Shown piece by piece: positions 9,001-15,649 of a stretch of DNA of 64,000 nt (its first letter is position 1; the number at the start of each line of letters is the position of its first letter). The translations under genes and the position numbers were made by a program. A model generated the notes under the pieces. The model saw only the letters and a list, made by a program, of their open reading frames with translations, ran no database searches and was not told the DNA's origin. The stretch comes from an uncultured Saprospiraceae bacterium (GTDB lineage: Bacteria > Bacteroidota > Bacteroidia > Chitinophagales > Saprospiraceae), in assembly GCA_937980645.1 (NCBI GenBank), contig CALJPQ010000022.1, positions 1-64,000 of the forward strand, given 5' to 3'.

Positions 9001-10982
9001 GCGGCACTTATCGCCTGACGGCACGCATTGGCAACTGCGCCTCTGCACCTTCGGAGGAGGTAACCGTGCAGGTAAATCCTATACCGCCGGCGCCGACGGT
9101 GAGCAGCAACTCGCCCGTATGCGAGGGCGATACGTTGCGGCTGGTGGCCCAGGAGGTCTTGGGCGGGCAATACAACTGGATAGGGCCAAGTGGCTTTACG
9201 GCCAGCACGCGTGACCCGATCATCGAGCAGGTAAACAAGGCCACGCACGAGGGCTGCTATTTTGCTACCGTATCGGTCAACGGCTGCACTTCGCCACAAA
9301 GCCAGGGTGCTTGCGCGCTCATTCGCACGCGGCCCAGTGCGCCATTGCCCTTACCCATGACGCCGGCCTGTCTGAGCCAGCCAGGCACGACACTGACGTT
9401 CCGCATTGCGCCCGCCACGGCCACCCCCGGGGCGCAGTACGTATGGTACAATGCCACCACGCAAGAGCCGCTGGGGCCATCTACGTTTGCCCTGAATTTT
9501 ACCCTGACCGACCTGACGTCCCTGAAGCCTGGCGCCAACATGTTTTACGTGCGCTCGGTGCTCGATGGCTGCACCTCAGCCCCCTCAACGCCCGTCATGG
9601 TGCATCTGGATACTATCCCGGTGGGCGTCAATGCCTTCGCCGGGCAAGACTTCAGCGCCTGTGATTTAAGCCCTGTTCAGCTCGATGCTGCCGTACCGCC
9701 CGCAGGAGTTACCGGCCGCTGGCAGCAGGTGAGCGGGCCGCCGGTAACCATCGTTAATCAGCCACTACCCGGCACTGCCGTTTTGGGCGCTTCGGCGGGT
9801 AATGCGTATGAGTTTGAGTGGGTCATTTCCAACGGCGCATGCCAGAACTTCAGCCGCGACACCGTTCGGGTTACGGTCAATGCCTTCGAAAAGGCACGCG
9901 TCGTCAAGGACCTGTACACCACGTGTTTTGCCGACACGGTCGAAATCCAGGCCATTCAGGGCCAAGGGGTATTAGGCATCTGGAAGCAGCCTTTGGGTCA
10001 GGCGCTCTTTCAGCCACCTATCACTATAGATAACCCTAACAGTCCGACCACAATAGTGCGCAACCTGCCGCCAACGGCCAACACCTTCTTCTTCCATTGG
10101 ATATTGAATGTGGCTGGTTGTCCGCCAGACACCGCCTTTGTAACGGTCTATACGATCAATAAACAGCCTTTTGCCGGTCACGATCAAAACCTGTGCATTA
10201 CCGGCTCGTGCGCGCAGTTAGAAGCCACATCGCTCGATCCCTTCGAGACCGGAAAATGGACGTACTTAGACGCTAATGCTAACCCGAGTCTGACCATGAA
10301 TGCGCCGAATGCGGCGACCAACAATGTCTGTGGCCTGCGCATTGGTGCAAACCGCTTTGTGTGGGAAACCAACGGCGGTTTGTGTGGCGATCGCTCGCGC
10401 GATACGGTTGTGGTGTCGTACGACCTGGAGCCTACGGCCAACGAAGACAGCGTGACCGTCCCTTACGGCCAACAGGTGTTGGTCAATGTTCTGCAAAACG
10501 ACATTGTACCGCCGCAGTTCACCGTGCGCGTGCTCGACCCGCCCAAGTACGGCATGTGGTCGGAGCCGAGTAAGGGAGTGTTCACCTACCTGCCCAACCT
10601 GACCTTTGCCGGACGTGATAGGCTCATCTACGAACTGTGCAACCTCAATCCAGCTTGCCCATGCAGCATGGCCACGCTCTTCTTCGATGTGGAGGCGGCC
10701 GACAGCTGCCGCATTCCTACGGTCATTACGCCTAATGGCGATGGGGTCAACGATGCCTTCGTCATCCCTCCTTATTGCCTTATAGTTGGGGAGGGCGTCC
10801 CGCAAAACGAGGTTTCCATCTTCAACCAATGGGGCGACCAGGTGTTTTATGCCAGCCCGTACAACAACGACTGGGAGGGCACATACAACGGCCAACCGTT
10901 GCCCGCCGGCACGTACTTTTTCGTGGTTAAATTGCCCGGCGAGAGCAAACCACGCACCGGTTTTCTCATCATACAGCGTTAA
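3072..10982 (+). CDS. Giant secreted HYR/Ig-like repeat protein with T9SS type B (gliding-motility-type) C-terminal domain
   Basis: This 2,636-residue surface or extracellular protein is probably an adhesin or gliding-associated factor. The start at 3072 gives a basic N-terminus and a hydrophobic signal peptide ending near LPAQP; an upstream ATG at 3030 would bury it. About seven to nine HYR-like units (roughly 3400-5640 and 6160-7300) repeat patterns such as ATDxCGN...DTxPP. Two related, longer inserted domains lie at about 5700-6160 and 6400-6880. From 7300 to 9600 come Ig-like units with C-x-G-...-WTGPNGF-...-GTY-x-V-V and a paired Cys. SprB-like units follow, then a Big_9-like domain (ANEDSVTVPYGQQVLVNVLQ). 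The last ~95 residues contain TVITPNGDGVNDAFVIP and GTYFFVVKLPGE, the T9SS type B sorting domain. Ligand unknown. Stable folding probably needs periplasmic disulfides because Cys is abundant. Confidence 0.9.
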   Translation: MVNRLRNTRRAKPGFYILFWGILLAGSLPAQPVFFNFNYPGPTHIPVDTTSCTNILAGNIGTPIVTSTVGANIILSQFDPAASGFTLNAPWNFGETAQLFWNVADDQGHSAQFSFFVFFVDTTKPKIITMGTPPAVTYASIRLVPPPPNLGASDPCGNPTVMFTESARPPLCQAGTFTRTWLATDMSGNTGVFTQTITILIDTLPPTVTSPPQNGSAPCTQVSTAYPAWLAAQMANFQATDPSGVASYTNNAPPAMTGSCPPVLTVIFTATDSCGYSVTRTATFTSIDNKGPDIMRAPQDSVVACSPPANNHLDALAHWIHRRAGLIARDSCTPDAEIQYTTQIGGTPVDSTQITAAFIASLGGGCGSRQIGSQTYDRVRGWVTVDFFARDACNNATYLGQATFAARDTVPPQLTGNSISEECGGGNDQTALNAWINAHGNLAVSDDCSSYNWTDFSWTTSTGQSGSGLFGTGPYPQVQAHNCSWYADVTFRATDECGNTGSRTLRFQITDATAPVFTPIPNDTLYCPDTTLIVPKAFVSDNCDTSLTFVRTQSITALPCPGNYTLLVAWTASDDCGNTSTATQTVVVRDTTRPVITLYPADRVIRCDTFALPPHPLLGVGVQATDICGAVVSLTVSDASNQDPNPANCGHYTYAIVRTFVVSDDCGNTTSAQQVIQVVDNIPPALFGFADTTLVCEVLPITPPPAAADLCSGIALAPTLASEVIENPGCGDTYTKLLTWESTDVCGNVGQLVQTVNIVDTVAPVLEGVPADITVECKNIPPVPAPGVVIAGDNCDETPDISFSETELRDPNPASCAYVTDYQIRRQWTVEDNCDNRRTYVQIISVKDQTPPVVMALDTLRVNTAPGLCEAPVTIPALLSVYDECTASTLQADLRDTALLTPSGTPIDQKPVNPVTFTWAAPNVPPLSPALSNGTLTISLDRADAEQPSEFMYVYGEGGLLLGRTKLTDVSCGFSDTTFTLPVALLNSWLLDGQITIQLTPNGTGPEAINAFCNGGRVRARLTYAYAAPERPVDVAFAVNGGAFQPFPPSGTVNLDAGTHTVHYRVTDCAGNSTSTFTVIRVNDAEPPAITAPAPITAYVGPANCTASLTLPFPNLSENCTFDAFLDKTSEAQAVVFENDANAGWVPKNTTLSIPGVLANAVAGGTLVVRHRGDNGQAGEFFYVLDENNNPLGITTIASGGECADVHETAFAVSAAQINAWAADGVASFSLRANRDVVNYSDHINPCGPLNAANQDGISTLEVLLRYHYADVDYRISKGAQTVLQGQLQGNSTVVSLPPGNYTATYTVSDASGNTASTSYAITVRDTVPPTALCQPITIFTNPHGSVTYVLQPQEVDNGSADNCSGTNLNRTVSPINFTCNMAGGVYPVTLTVTDSSGNSASCTASVRVEMTPPQPTATAGVCEGGPVQFFANPPAPTTGYTYKWTGPNGFMSMQANPIIPATSSANQGTYVVEITGPTGCKVSGSVFLNLTNLPTQPALQMPSLICEGTTLTLQTQPFAGTTVVYSWFRGTPDSATLVGTTTAPIFQIPNPPPGVYRYHVKVSADGCLSLPSEVKEVTVQARPVAQISPAGVSVCTCEAISLHTPVQGIGITYAWSGPAGFSSPLQSPLVTSCAQSVNAGTYTLVVSANGCASLPATATVEVRSKPAKPQIAGNGAICAGNVLTLLCNNVPSATEYRWFSPQAVMTTTSINTLVIPSALPLEHGGEWRLQVVQNGCVSDLSDAYVVQIQNFPDLSATSNSPICQGNLLTLSASSTSQGVTFSWTGPNNFQAIGAQVSTNSPATGLYTVVVSTPNSCTNSATVSVNVIVPPLITSVTHTAPSCVACNTDAVLQATVFTQNPPLTYQWTGPGGFFSTLALPVIPNVCSSDNGTYTLVVRDSANCPSAPSSTVVSVIRQPERPLLSAPASLCVGSPLTISVQNANAYGSGVTFDWSTPYGVVTQSQANLVIPSAGTQHSGTYRLTARIGNCASAPSEEVTVQVNPIPPAPTVSSNSPVCEGDTLRLVAQEVLGGQYNWIGPSGFTASTRDPIIEQVNKATHEGCYFATVSVNGCTSPQSQGACALIRTRPSAPLPLPMTPACLSQPGTTLTFRIAPATATPGAQYVWYNATTQEPLGPSTFALNFTLTDLTSLKPGANMFYVRSVLDGCTSAPSTPVMVHLDTIPVGVNAFAGQDFSACDLSPVQLDAAVPPAGVTGRWQQVSGPPVTIVNQPLPGTAVLGASAGNAYEFEWVISNGACQNFSRDTVRVTVNAFEKARVVKDLYTTCFADTVEIQAIQGQGVLGIWKQPLGQALFQPPITIDNPNSPTTIVRNLPPTANTFFFHWILNVAGCPPDTAFVTVYTINKQPFAGHDQNLCITGSCAQLEATSLDPFETGKWTYLDANANPSLTMNAPNAATNNVCGLRIGANRFVWETNGGLCGDRSRDTVVVSYDLEPTANEDSVTVPYGQQVLVNVLQNDIVPPQFTVRVLDPPKYGMWSEPSKGVFTYLPNLTFAGRDRLIYELCNLNPACPCSMATLFFDVEAADSCRIPTVITPNGDGVNDAFVIPPYCLIVGEGVPQNEVSIFNQWGDQVFYASPYNNDWEGTYNGQPLPAGTYFFVVKLPGESKPRTGFLIIQR

Positions 10983-11113
10983 AGAGGAGCGCACTGCTTC
11001 ATTTATGCCACCGTGTGCCGGTTGCCGGCTACTACCTTTGCGTTGCTACTCGAAGGTGGCGCCTGTTGAAAGGTGCTGATTATCCCTTAACCCGCTACGT
11101 TCGCAACATCACC

Positions 11114-11995
11114 ATGCCGTTAGACCAGTTACACGAGGCAGAAAAGGAAGGCCGGGAGCCTGGCGAGATGAGCTTCTTTGGTCATATTGAGGAACTGCGT
11201 CAGCGCATTTTGCGCTCTGCGGTAGCCATCGCCGTGATGGGGACAGTTTGTTTTGTCAATAAGGACTTCGTTTTCGATACTCTTATTTTCGGGCCTCGCA
11301 ATCCGGATTTTCTGACGTATCGGGCCTTGTGTGGGCTTTCGCATACGGTTGGGCTGGCCGATAAGATGTGTTTTGCCCCGGTAGAGTTCAAGCTTATTAC
11401 GCGCCAGCTGGGCGAGATTCTCATGCAGCATCTGTATGTGTCGTTCTGGCTGGGCCTCATTCTGGCTTTTCCGTATGTGCTGTGGCAGTTCTGGCTATTC
11501 TTGAGGCCAGGCCTTTTGGAAACCGAGCAAAAGGCAGTACGCGGGGTGGTGAGCATTTGTTCGCTGCTCTTTTTGCTGGGTGTTGGGTTTGGTTATTTCA
11601 TCATTGCGCCGTTTTCCATCAACTTCCTGGCCGGTTACACCCTGAGCGGCACGGAGGTGGCGCCTACGCTGGACTCCTACGTTACGTACATGACGATGTT
11701 CACCATCCCGATTGGCCTCTTTTTTGAGATGCCAGTGGTCGTTTATTTTCTGACCAAAATCGGCGTCGTGGGTTACCGTTCGCTGCAGCTGTATCGGCGC
11801 TATGCCTTTGTGGCTATCCTCATTGTGGCGGCCATCATTACGCCGCCCGATGTGGTGTCGCAGGCGATTGTGGCGCTGCCGTTGTATGGGCTGTACGAGG
11901 TGAGCATTCTGGTGTCTCGCCGCGAGCAGCGCCGCCGCGAAGCCGTCATTTATGGGAAAAACGCCGTTACGGACGTAGTCAAAGCCAATTCATGA
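11114..11995 (+). CDS. tatC: Sec-independent (Tat) protein translocase subunit TatC
   Basis: TatC is the inner-membrane receptor for twin-arginine signal peptides of folded exported proteins. The 293-residue protein has the family N-terminus MSFFGHIEELRQRI (conserved Glu of the signal-binding site) about 20 residues in, and six hydrophobic spans including FWLGLILAFPYVLWQFWLF with its conserved Pro. The enlarged first periplasmic loop, with an extra segment around LCGLSHTVG, is common in Bacteroidota TatC. I chose ATG 11114 because the preceding in-frame region is arginine-rich and unlike the family. The stop overlaps the metF start as ATGA, so translation of the two is probably coupled. No tatA gene is in this window. 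Confidence 0.93.
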   Translation: MPLDQLHEAEKEGREPGEMSFFGHIEELRQRILRSAVAIAVMGTVCFVNKDFVFDTLIFGPRNPDFLTYRALCGLSHTVGLADKMCFAPVEFKLITRQLGEILMQHLYVSFWLGLILAFPYVLWQFWLFLRPGLLETEQKAVRGVVSICSLLFLLGVGFGYFIIAPFSINFLAGYTLSGTEVAPTLDSYVTYMTMFTIPIGLFFEMPVVVYFLTKIGVVGYRSLQLYRRYAFVAILIVAAIITPPDVVSQAIVALPLYGLYEVSILVSRREQRRREAVIYGKNAVTDVVKANS

Positions 11996-12951
11996 AAGTA
12001 ACCGAACATTTCGCCAGGGCCGAAGGCAAAACCCTGATTTCCTTTGAAGTGCTCCCGCCGCTCAAAGGCGGCAGCATGCAGGCTATTTTCGATACTTTAG
12101 ATAGCCTCATGGAGTTTAAGCCGCCGTTCATTGACGTTACCTATCACCGCGAGGAGTACATCTACAAGGTGCGCCCATCGGGCTACTACGAAAAGGCGGC
12201 CATCCGCAAACGCCCGGGCACCGTGGGCATTTGCGCCGCCATTATGCACCGCTACAAGGTGGATGCTGTGCCGCACCTGATTTGCGGCGGCTTCTCAAAA
12301 GACGAAACGGAAAACGCCCTCATTGACCTCAATTTCCTGGGTATCAACAACGTGCTGGCCCTGCGCGGCGACGCCCGACGGTTTGAAGAGCGCTTCATAC
12401 CACACGAACAGGGACACGCCTACGCGCTCGACCTCGTACGCCAAATTGCCAGCATGAACCAGGGCCGATATTTGGACCCCGACATCGTCAATGGCGAAAA
12501 AACCGACTTCTGCATCGGGGTGGCCGGCTACCCCGAAAAACACTTCGAGGCGCCCAACTTAGAAATTGACTTGCACTACACTAAAATGAAGGTCGAGGCC
12601 GGCGCCCACTACATCGTTACGCAGATGTTCTTCGACAACCGCAAATACTTCGAGTACGTGGACGCCTGCCGCCGTGTCGGCATTGACGTGCCCATCGTGC
12701 CGGGCCTCAAACCCATCACCAAACGCTACCAGCTGACCAGCATACCGCGCAAGTTCTTCGTCAACTTTCCGCAGGACTTAGTGGACGCCGTCCTGAAAGC
12801 GCCAAATGACGAAGCCGTTCGCCAGATAGGCATCGAATGGTGCGCTCAGCAGTCCCTCGAACTCAAGGCCGCCGGCGTGCCCTGCCTGCACTATTACACC
12901 ATGGGCGACGCCGACACCATCAAAGAGGTGGCGAAGCGGGCGGGGTTTTGA
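11992..12951 (+). CDS. metF: Methylenetetrahydrofolate reductase
   Basis: MetF reduces 5,10-methylene-THF to 5-methyl-THF with a flavin cofactor, supplying methyl groups for methionine synthesis. The 319-residue TIM-barrel sequence carries ISFEVLPPLKGG at the N-terminus (catalytic Glu region), the NVLALRGDARR segment of the folate/FAD site, GVAGYPEKH, and the C-terminal IVPGLKPITKRYQL block. The length agrees with bacterial MetF. It starts inside the tatC stop codon (4-base overlap), which makes a two-gene operon with no obvious functional link. ahcY, another gene of the same methyl cycle, lies 31 kb away in this window. Confidence 0.95.
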   Translation: MKVTEHFARAEGKTLISFEVLPPLKGGSMQAIFDTLDSLMEFKPPFIDVTYHREEYIYKVRPSGYYEKAAIRKRPGTVGICAAIMHRYKVDAVPHLICGGFSKDETENALIDLNFLGINNVLALRGDARRFEERFIPHEQGHAYALDLVRQIASMNQGRYLDPDIVNGEKTDFCIGVAGYPEKHFEAPNLEIDLHYTKMKVEAGAHYIVTQMFFDNRKYFEYVDACRRVGIDVPIVPGLKPITKRYQLTSIPRKFFVNFPQDLVDAVLKAPNDEAVRQIGIEWCAQQSLELKAAGVPCLHYYTMGDADTIKEVAKRAGF

Positions 12952-13467
12952 AAAAAGCATATTGCTCTCCACGTACTTAAAGGAGTGCCCTATTTCAATG
13001 GTGTAAAAGGAGGTGCAGCTAAAAAACACTCTTCAGGTGTTGCCTGGCGCACCTTACTGAGGAGCATCTTTTATTTTAGGAGGTGGCAAATTTCAACGGA
13101 CAACATCTGATTATTCTTCTGATGCTCATGGATTTAAAGATAGACCCTTTAGCTCGCTGCCTGTTAATTTCTATCCCCACCCGAATGTAAACTTATTCTG
13201 TTGCCACGAATGCACGAGTTATTCGTTTTTTATTCGTGCATTTGTGGCGACCTTACAGCCTGAGGACGATAGCATTTTGTCCTGCCTGCGTAAGATCAGC
13301 CAGGTAAGCCGAAAGGCTGCGTGCCTCTGCGGCAGAGTGGCTTGCGGCAAACGACACTTCCTCTGATGCGAGCCGGGCTTCCTCAAAGCATGCCGTCTTT
13401 TATACTGCCACCTCCCATATTCCACTCCGAAAGGTTACCTTTGTCCTCACAAACTCATCTGCTGCCC
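12952..13467 (+). other. 516 bp intergenic region with palindromes and no convincing gene
   Basis: The sequence is more AT-rich than its surroundings. It contains a long imperfect inverted repeat at 13203-13248 (separate entry), a short palindrome CTCTGCGGCAGAG near 13326-13338, and an AGGTGC/GCACCT pair at 13011-13016 and 13049-13054. A -7-like TACCTTTG at 13436-13443 lies 24 bp before the next gene, without a clear TTG at the usual distance. A roughly 100-codon open frame runs through 13058-13365 but has no plausible start and no family resemblance. Confidence 0.5.
13203..13248. repeat. Intergenic palindromic element (15-bp arms, 16-bp loop)
   Basis: The left arm GCCACGAATGCACGA (13203-13217) pairs with the right arm TCGTGCATTTGTGGC (13234-13248) with one mismatch. 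As RNA or single-stranded DNA it would form a strong stem-loop. Arms of this type, built on 'attcgtg...cgtggc', occur as dispersed intergenic repeats in many bacterial genomes as far as I recall. It is not followed by a T-run, so it is not an ordinary terminator. Confidence 0.6.
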
Positions 13468-14091
13468 ATGACCACGACCTTATTCATTCCGGATGTTGAA
13501 CGCCTTTCGTTGGAAGAATACTTCGAGCGCGAGTGGGGTGCAATCGTGCGGCATGAATATATCGGCGGACAGAGCATTCCTATGACGTACGCAACGGAAA
13601 ACCACGGGCTAATCGCCCTCAACTTAGCTGCACAGTTGAGGATGCAGACACAGGGCAAACTCTTCCGCATTTATGCGGGCGACCGCATGGTTTATGCACC
13701 TGCCTGTGGCGAGGTGTACTACCCCGATATCGTCGTGGTGGAGGGCAAGCCCGAATACTTTGACTACCAGGGCCGCATGAAGGCCACTACCAACCCTGTG
13801 GCGTTGGTCGAGGTGCTGTCCGAAACTACCGAAGCGCGCGATAAAGGGCACAAATGGCATTGTTATCGCGAAATGCCTTCGCTGCGCCAGTATTGCCTGA
13901 TTTACCAGGACCAGCCGCTGGTCGAATACTACGTGCGTCAGGACAACAGCGCCCAATGGCTGTTTGCTTACGCTGCCGGTTTGGAGGCGATGCTGCCGCT
14001 GCTGGGCTTCGATATTCCGCTGCGCGAGATTTATGCGCTGGTGGAATGGGAAACCGAGCGCTCAGAAGAGGAGACGCCGCCAACGACCTGA
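13468..14091 (+). CDS. Uma2 family endonuclease-like protein (DUF820)
   Basis: This 207-residue protein belongs to the Uma2/DUF820 group, a PD-(D/E)XK-type fold common in cyanobacteria and Bacteroidota, with no firmly known role. Features seen: the N-terminal LSLEEYFE followed by HEYIGGQSIPM, the GDRMVYAPACGEVYYPDIVV block containing the conserved acidic residue before VVVEG, the ALVEVLSETTEARDKGHKW block with Glu and Lys of the nuclease-like core, and a C-terminal Leu-rich end. The start at ATG 13468 removes 49 unconserved upstream residues and agrees with a TACCTTTG element at 13436. It sits six bases before the next short upstream ATG and may be co-transcribed with the following gene. Confidence 0.85.
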   Translation: MTTTLFIPDVERLSLEEYFEREWGAIVRHEYIGGQSIPMTYATENHGLIALNLAAQLRMQTQGKLFRIYAGDRMVYAPACGEVYYPDIVVVEGKPEYFDYQGRMKATTNPVALVEVLSETTEARDKGHKWHCYREMPSLRQYCLIYQDQPLVEYYVRQDNSAQWLFAYAAGLEAMLPLLGFDIPLREIYALVEWETERSEEETPPTT

Positions 14092-14127
14092 CCCCCGATG
14101 CGTCATCATTCTCAAAACACAATACGT

Positions 14128-14808
14128 ATGCGCACATCACTTACCCTCTTGCTCCTTGCCTGTTTCGCCACGGCATCCGTATGGGGGCAAACCGCTTCCG
14201 TTTCGGAAATTGAGCGCGCCATGTCGTTCGGTACGCGCCCGGGCTTCGCCGTAACCTTCGTGGACACCGATGTCAAACTCGTCAACGATGTGTGGAATGA
14301 GTTTGTCAAAAACAATTTTGGCTCCAAACTGAAGAAGGGCAAGCGCAATGAGTTCTCCGCGCCGCAAAGCCGCTCGACCAGCATCAGTACCGGCACGTTT
14401 ACGGTTTACTCTGAACTTGAAAAAATCGGCACGGGCGCCCAGCTGAACGTCTGGTTTGATGTAGGGCCCTTCTTCCTCAACCGCCGCGACGACCCCCAGC
14501 GCACCGACGAGGCCATCCGCCTGCTGCGCCGCTTCCACTGGGAGGTGCGCAAAGCCGTAGCCGACAACGAGGTAAAGGCCGAGGAAACCAAAATGAAAGA
14601 ACTCGAAAACAAACTCCGAAAGCTGCGTCGCGACAACGACAACCTCAATAAGGACATTGCCAACTTTGAGGCCCGGCTGAAGAAGGCCCGCGAAGACCTG
14701 GCCCAAAACGAAAAAGACCAGGAAGCCACACTCATTGACATCGAGCGCCAGCGCAGCAGCGTCGAGGAGGCCGTCCGGCGTCGCGCCAGCGTGCAGAGCG
14801 AACAATAA
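14128..14808 (+). CDS. Secreted or periplasmic protein with C-terminal coiled coil, function unknown
   Basis: The 226-residue product begins with a clear signal peptide (MRTSLTLLLLACFATASVWG) cleaved before Gln-Thr. Residues of about 30-140 form a mixed globular region with FAVTFVDTDVKLVNDVWNEF and a Tyr-Ser-Glu-Leu strand pattern. From about residue 150 to the end the sequence is a continuous Lys/Glu/Arg-rich coiled coil (ELENKLRKLRRDNDNLNKDI). An ATG at 14098 is possible but would place ten polar residues before the signal peptide. I do not recognise a family. The gene is convergent with rfbC, nine bases away, and has its stop at 14806-14808. Confidence 0.75.
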   Translation: MRTSLTLLLLACFATASVWGQTASVSEIERAMSFGTRPGFAVTFVDTDVKLVNDVWNEFVKNNFGSKLKKGKRNEFSAPQSRSTSISTGTFTVYSELEKIGTGAQLNVWFDVGPFFLNRRDDPQRTDEAIRLLRRFHWEVRKAVADNEVKAEETKMKELENKLRKLRRDNDNLNKDIANFEARLKKAREDLAQNEKDQEATLIDIERQRSSVEEAVRRRASVQSEQ

Positions 14809-14817
14809 GCTACCTCT

Positions 14818-15363
14818 TCAGGAGCGGCGGTGCGCACCGAACAACGGCAGCGCCCGGTCTTTTTCCGATACGATGACCTGGCTCAGGTCGCATGCCCAGT
14901 CAATGGCCAGCGTCGGGTCGTCGTATCGGATACCGCCTTCGTGTTCGCGTGAGTAGTAGTTGTCGCATAGATAGAGGAACTCTGCCGTTTCGCTCAGCAC
15001 AGCGTATCCGTGTGCGAAACCGCGTGGCACGTACAGCTGCCGCCGGTTCTCCGCACTCAGCCGAATGCTGAACCACTGGCCGTACGTGGGCGAGCCTTCG
15101 CGCAGGTCCACTGCTACATCAAGCACTTCGCCCTCTACGACGCGCACCAATTTGGCCTGGGCCATTTCGCCCACCTGATAGTGTAGCCCGCGCAACACGC
15201 CTCGGCGGCTGCGCGCCTGGTTTATTTGCACAAAATCAGCCGCCACGCCTACCTCCAGCCAGGTGCGGCGGTTGTAACTTTCATAAAAATAGCCACGCTC
15301 GTCGGCAAAAACCGTCGGCTCAAAAATCCACAGGTCAGGAATGGATGTCTGATGAAAAGGCAT
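14818..15363 (-). CDS. rfbC: dTDP-4-dehydrorhamnose 3,5-epimerase
   Basis: RfbC (RmlC) epimerises C3 and C5 of dTDP-4-keto-6-deoxyglucose in the third step of dTDP-L-rhamnose synthesis. The 181-residue cupin shows DERGYFYESYNR, the QINQARSRRGVLRGLHYQ block with catalytic His, VVEGEVLDVAVDLR, VPRGFAHGYAVLSETAEFLY with the active-site Tyr region, and the C-terminal IRYDDPTLAIDW. Starting at ATG 15363 (MPFHQTSIPDLWIFEP) fits the family, while 15 upstream residues do not. The other rml genes are not adjacent here. It is followed, 32 bp upstream on the same strand, by a small membrane-protein gene and murA, a plausible envelope-biosynthesis cluster. Confidence 0.94.
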   Translation of the reverse strand: MPFHQTSIPDLWIFEPTVFADERGYFYESYNRRTWLEVGVAADFVQINQARSRRGVLRGLHYQVGEMAQAKLVRVVEGEVLDVAVDLREGSPTYGQWFSIRLSAENRRQLYVPRGFAHGYAVLSETAEFLYLCDNYYSREHEGGIRYDDPTLAIDWACDLSQVIVSEKDRALPLFGAHRRS

Positions 15364-15395
15364 AAACGTACTTGACTTGAAAAAACAATGCGGCC

Positions 15396-15647
15396 TCACT
15401 GCGGCCATAGCCAGCGCACCAAGCGCAGCAGCAGGCTGATGAGCAGGCTCAGCAGCAGCATAGTGGTGATAGGGAAATAAAGACGAAAATTTTCGCGCTC
15501 AATGGCGATGTCGCCTGGCAGGCGGCCTATCCAGTTGAGCCGGCCTTGCAAGGCCCAGGCCAGCAGCCCCAGGAGGATGAATACCACGCCGATGCCGATG
15601 AGTACTTTGGGCCAGGAGAGGTTCTGCATATCCATATACTGAGACAC
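15396..15647 (-). CDS. Small two-helix membrane protein (DUF2905-like)
   Basis: This protein of about 83 residues has two hydrophobic helices, VLIGIGVVFILLGLLAWAL and a second Leu-rich span near the C-terminus (TTMLLLSLLISLLLRL). The connecting WIGRLPGDIAIERENFRLYFP segment is the hallmark of the DUF2905 family of unknown function. Possible ATG starts lie at 15647, 15635 and 15629. The first sits two bases after the murA stop and gives the tightest operon, but the conserved part begins near the third. Its association with murA and rfbC suggests an envelope context, although the family's role is unknown. Confidence 0.8.
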   Translation of the reverse strand: MSQYMDMQNLSWPKVLIGIGVVFILLGLLAWALQGRLNWIGRLPGDIAIERENFRLYFPITTMLLLSLLISLLLRLVRWLWPQ

Positions 15648-15649
15648 AG

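Noticed and set aside
13058-13365. About 100-codon open frame with a peptide-like stretch in the 13-kb intergenic gap
   Set aside because: No ATG, GTG or TTG start with supporting context, no family resemblance, and it spans the palindromic repeat.
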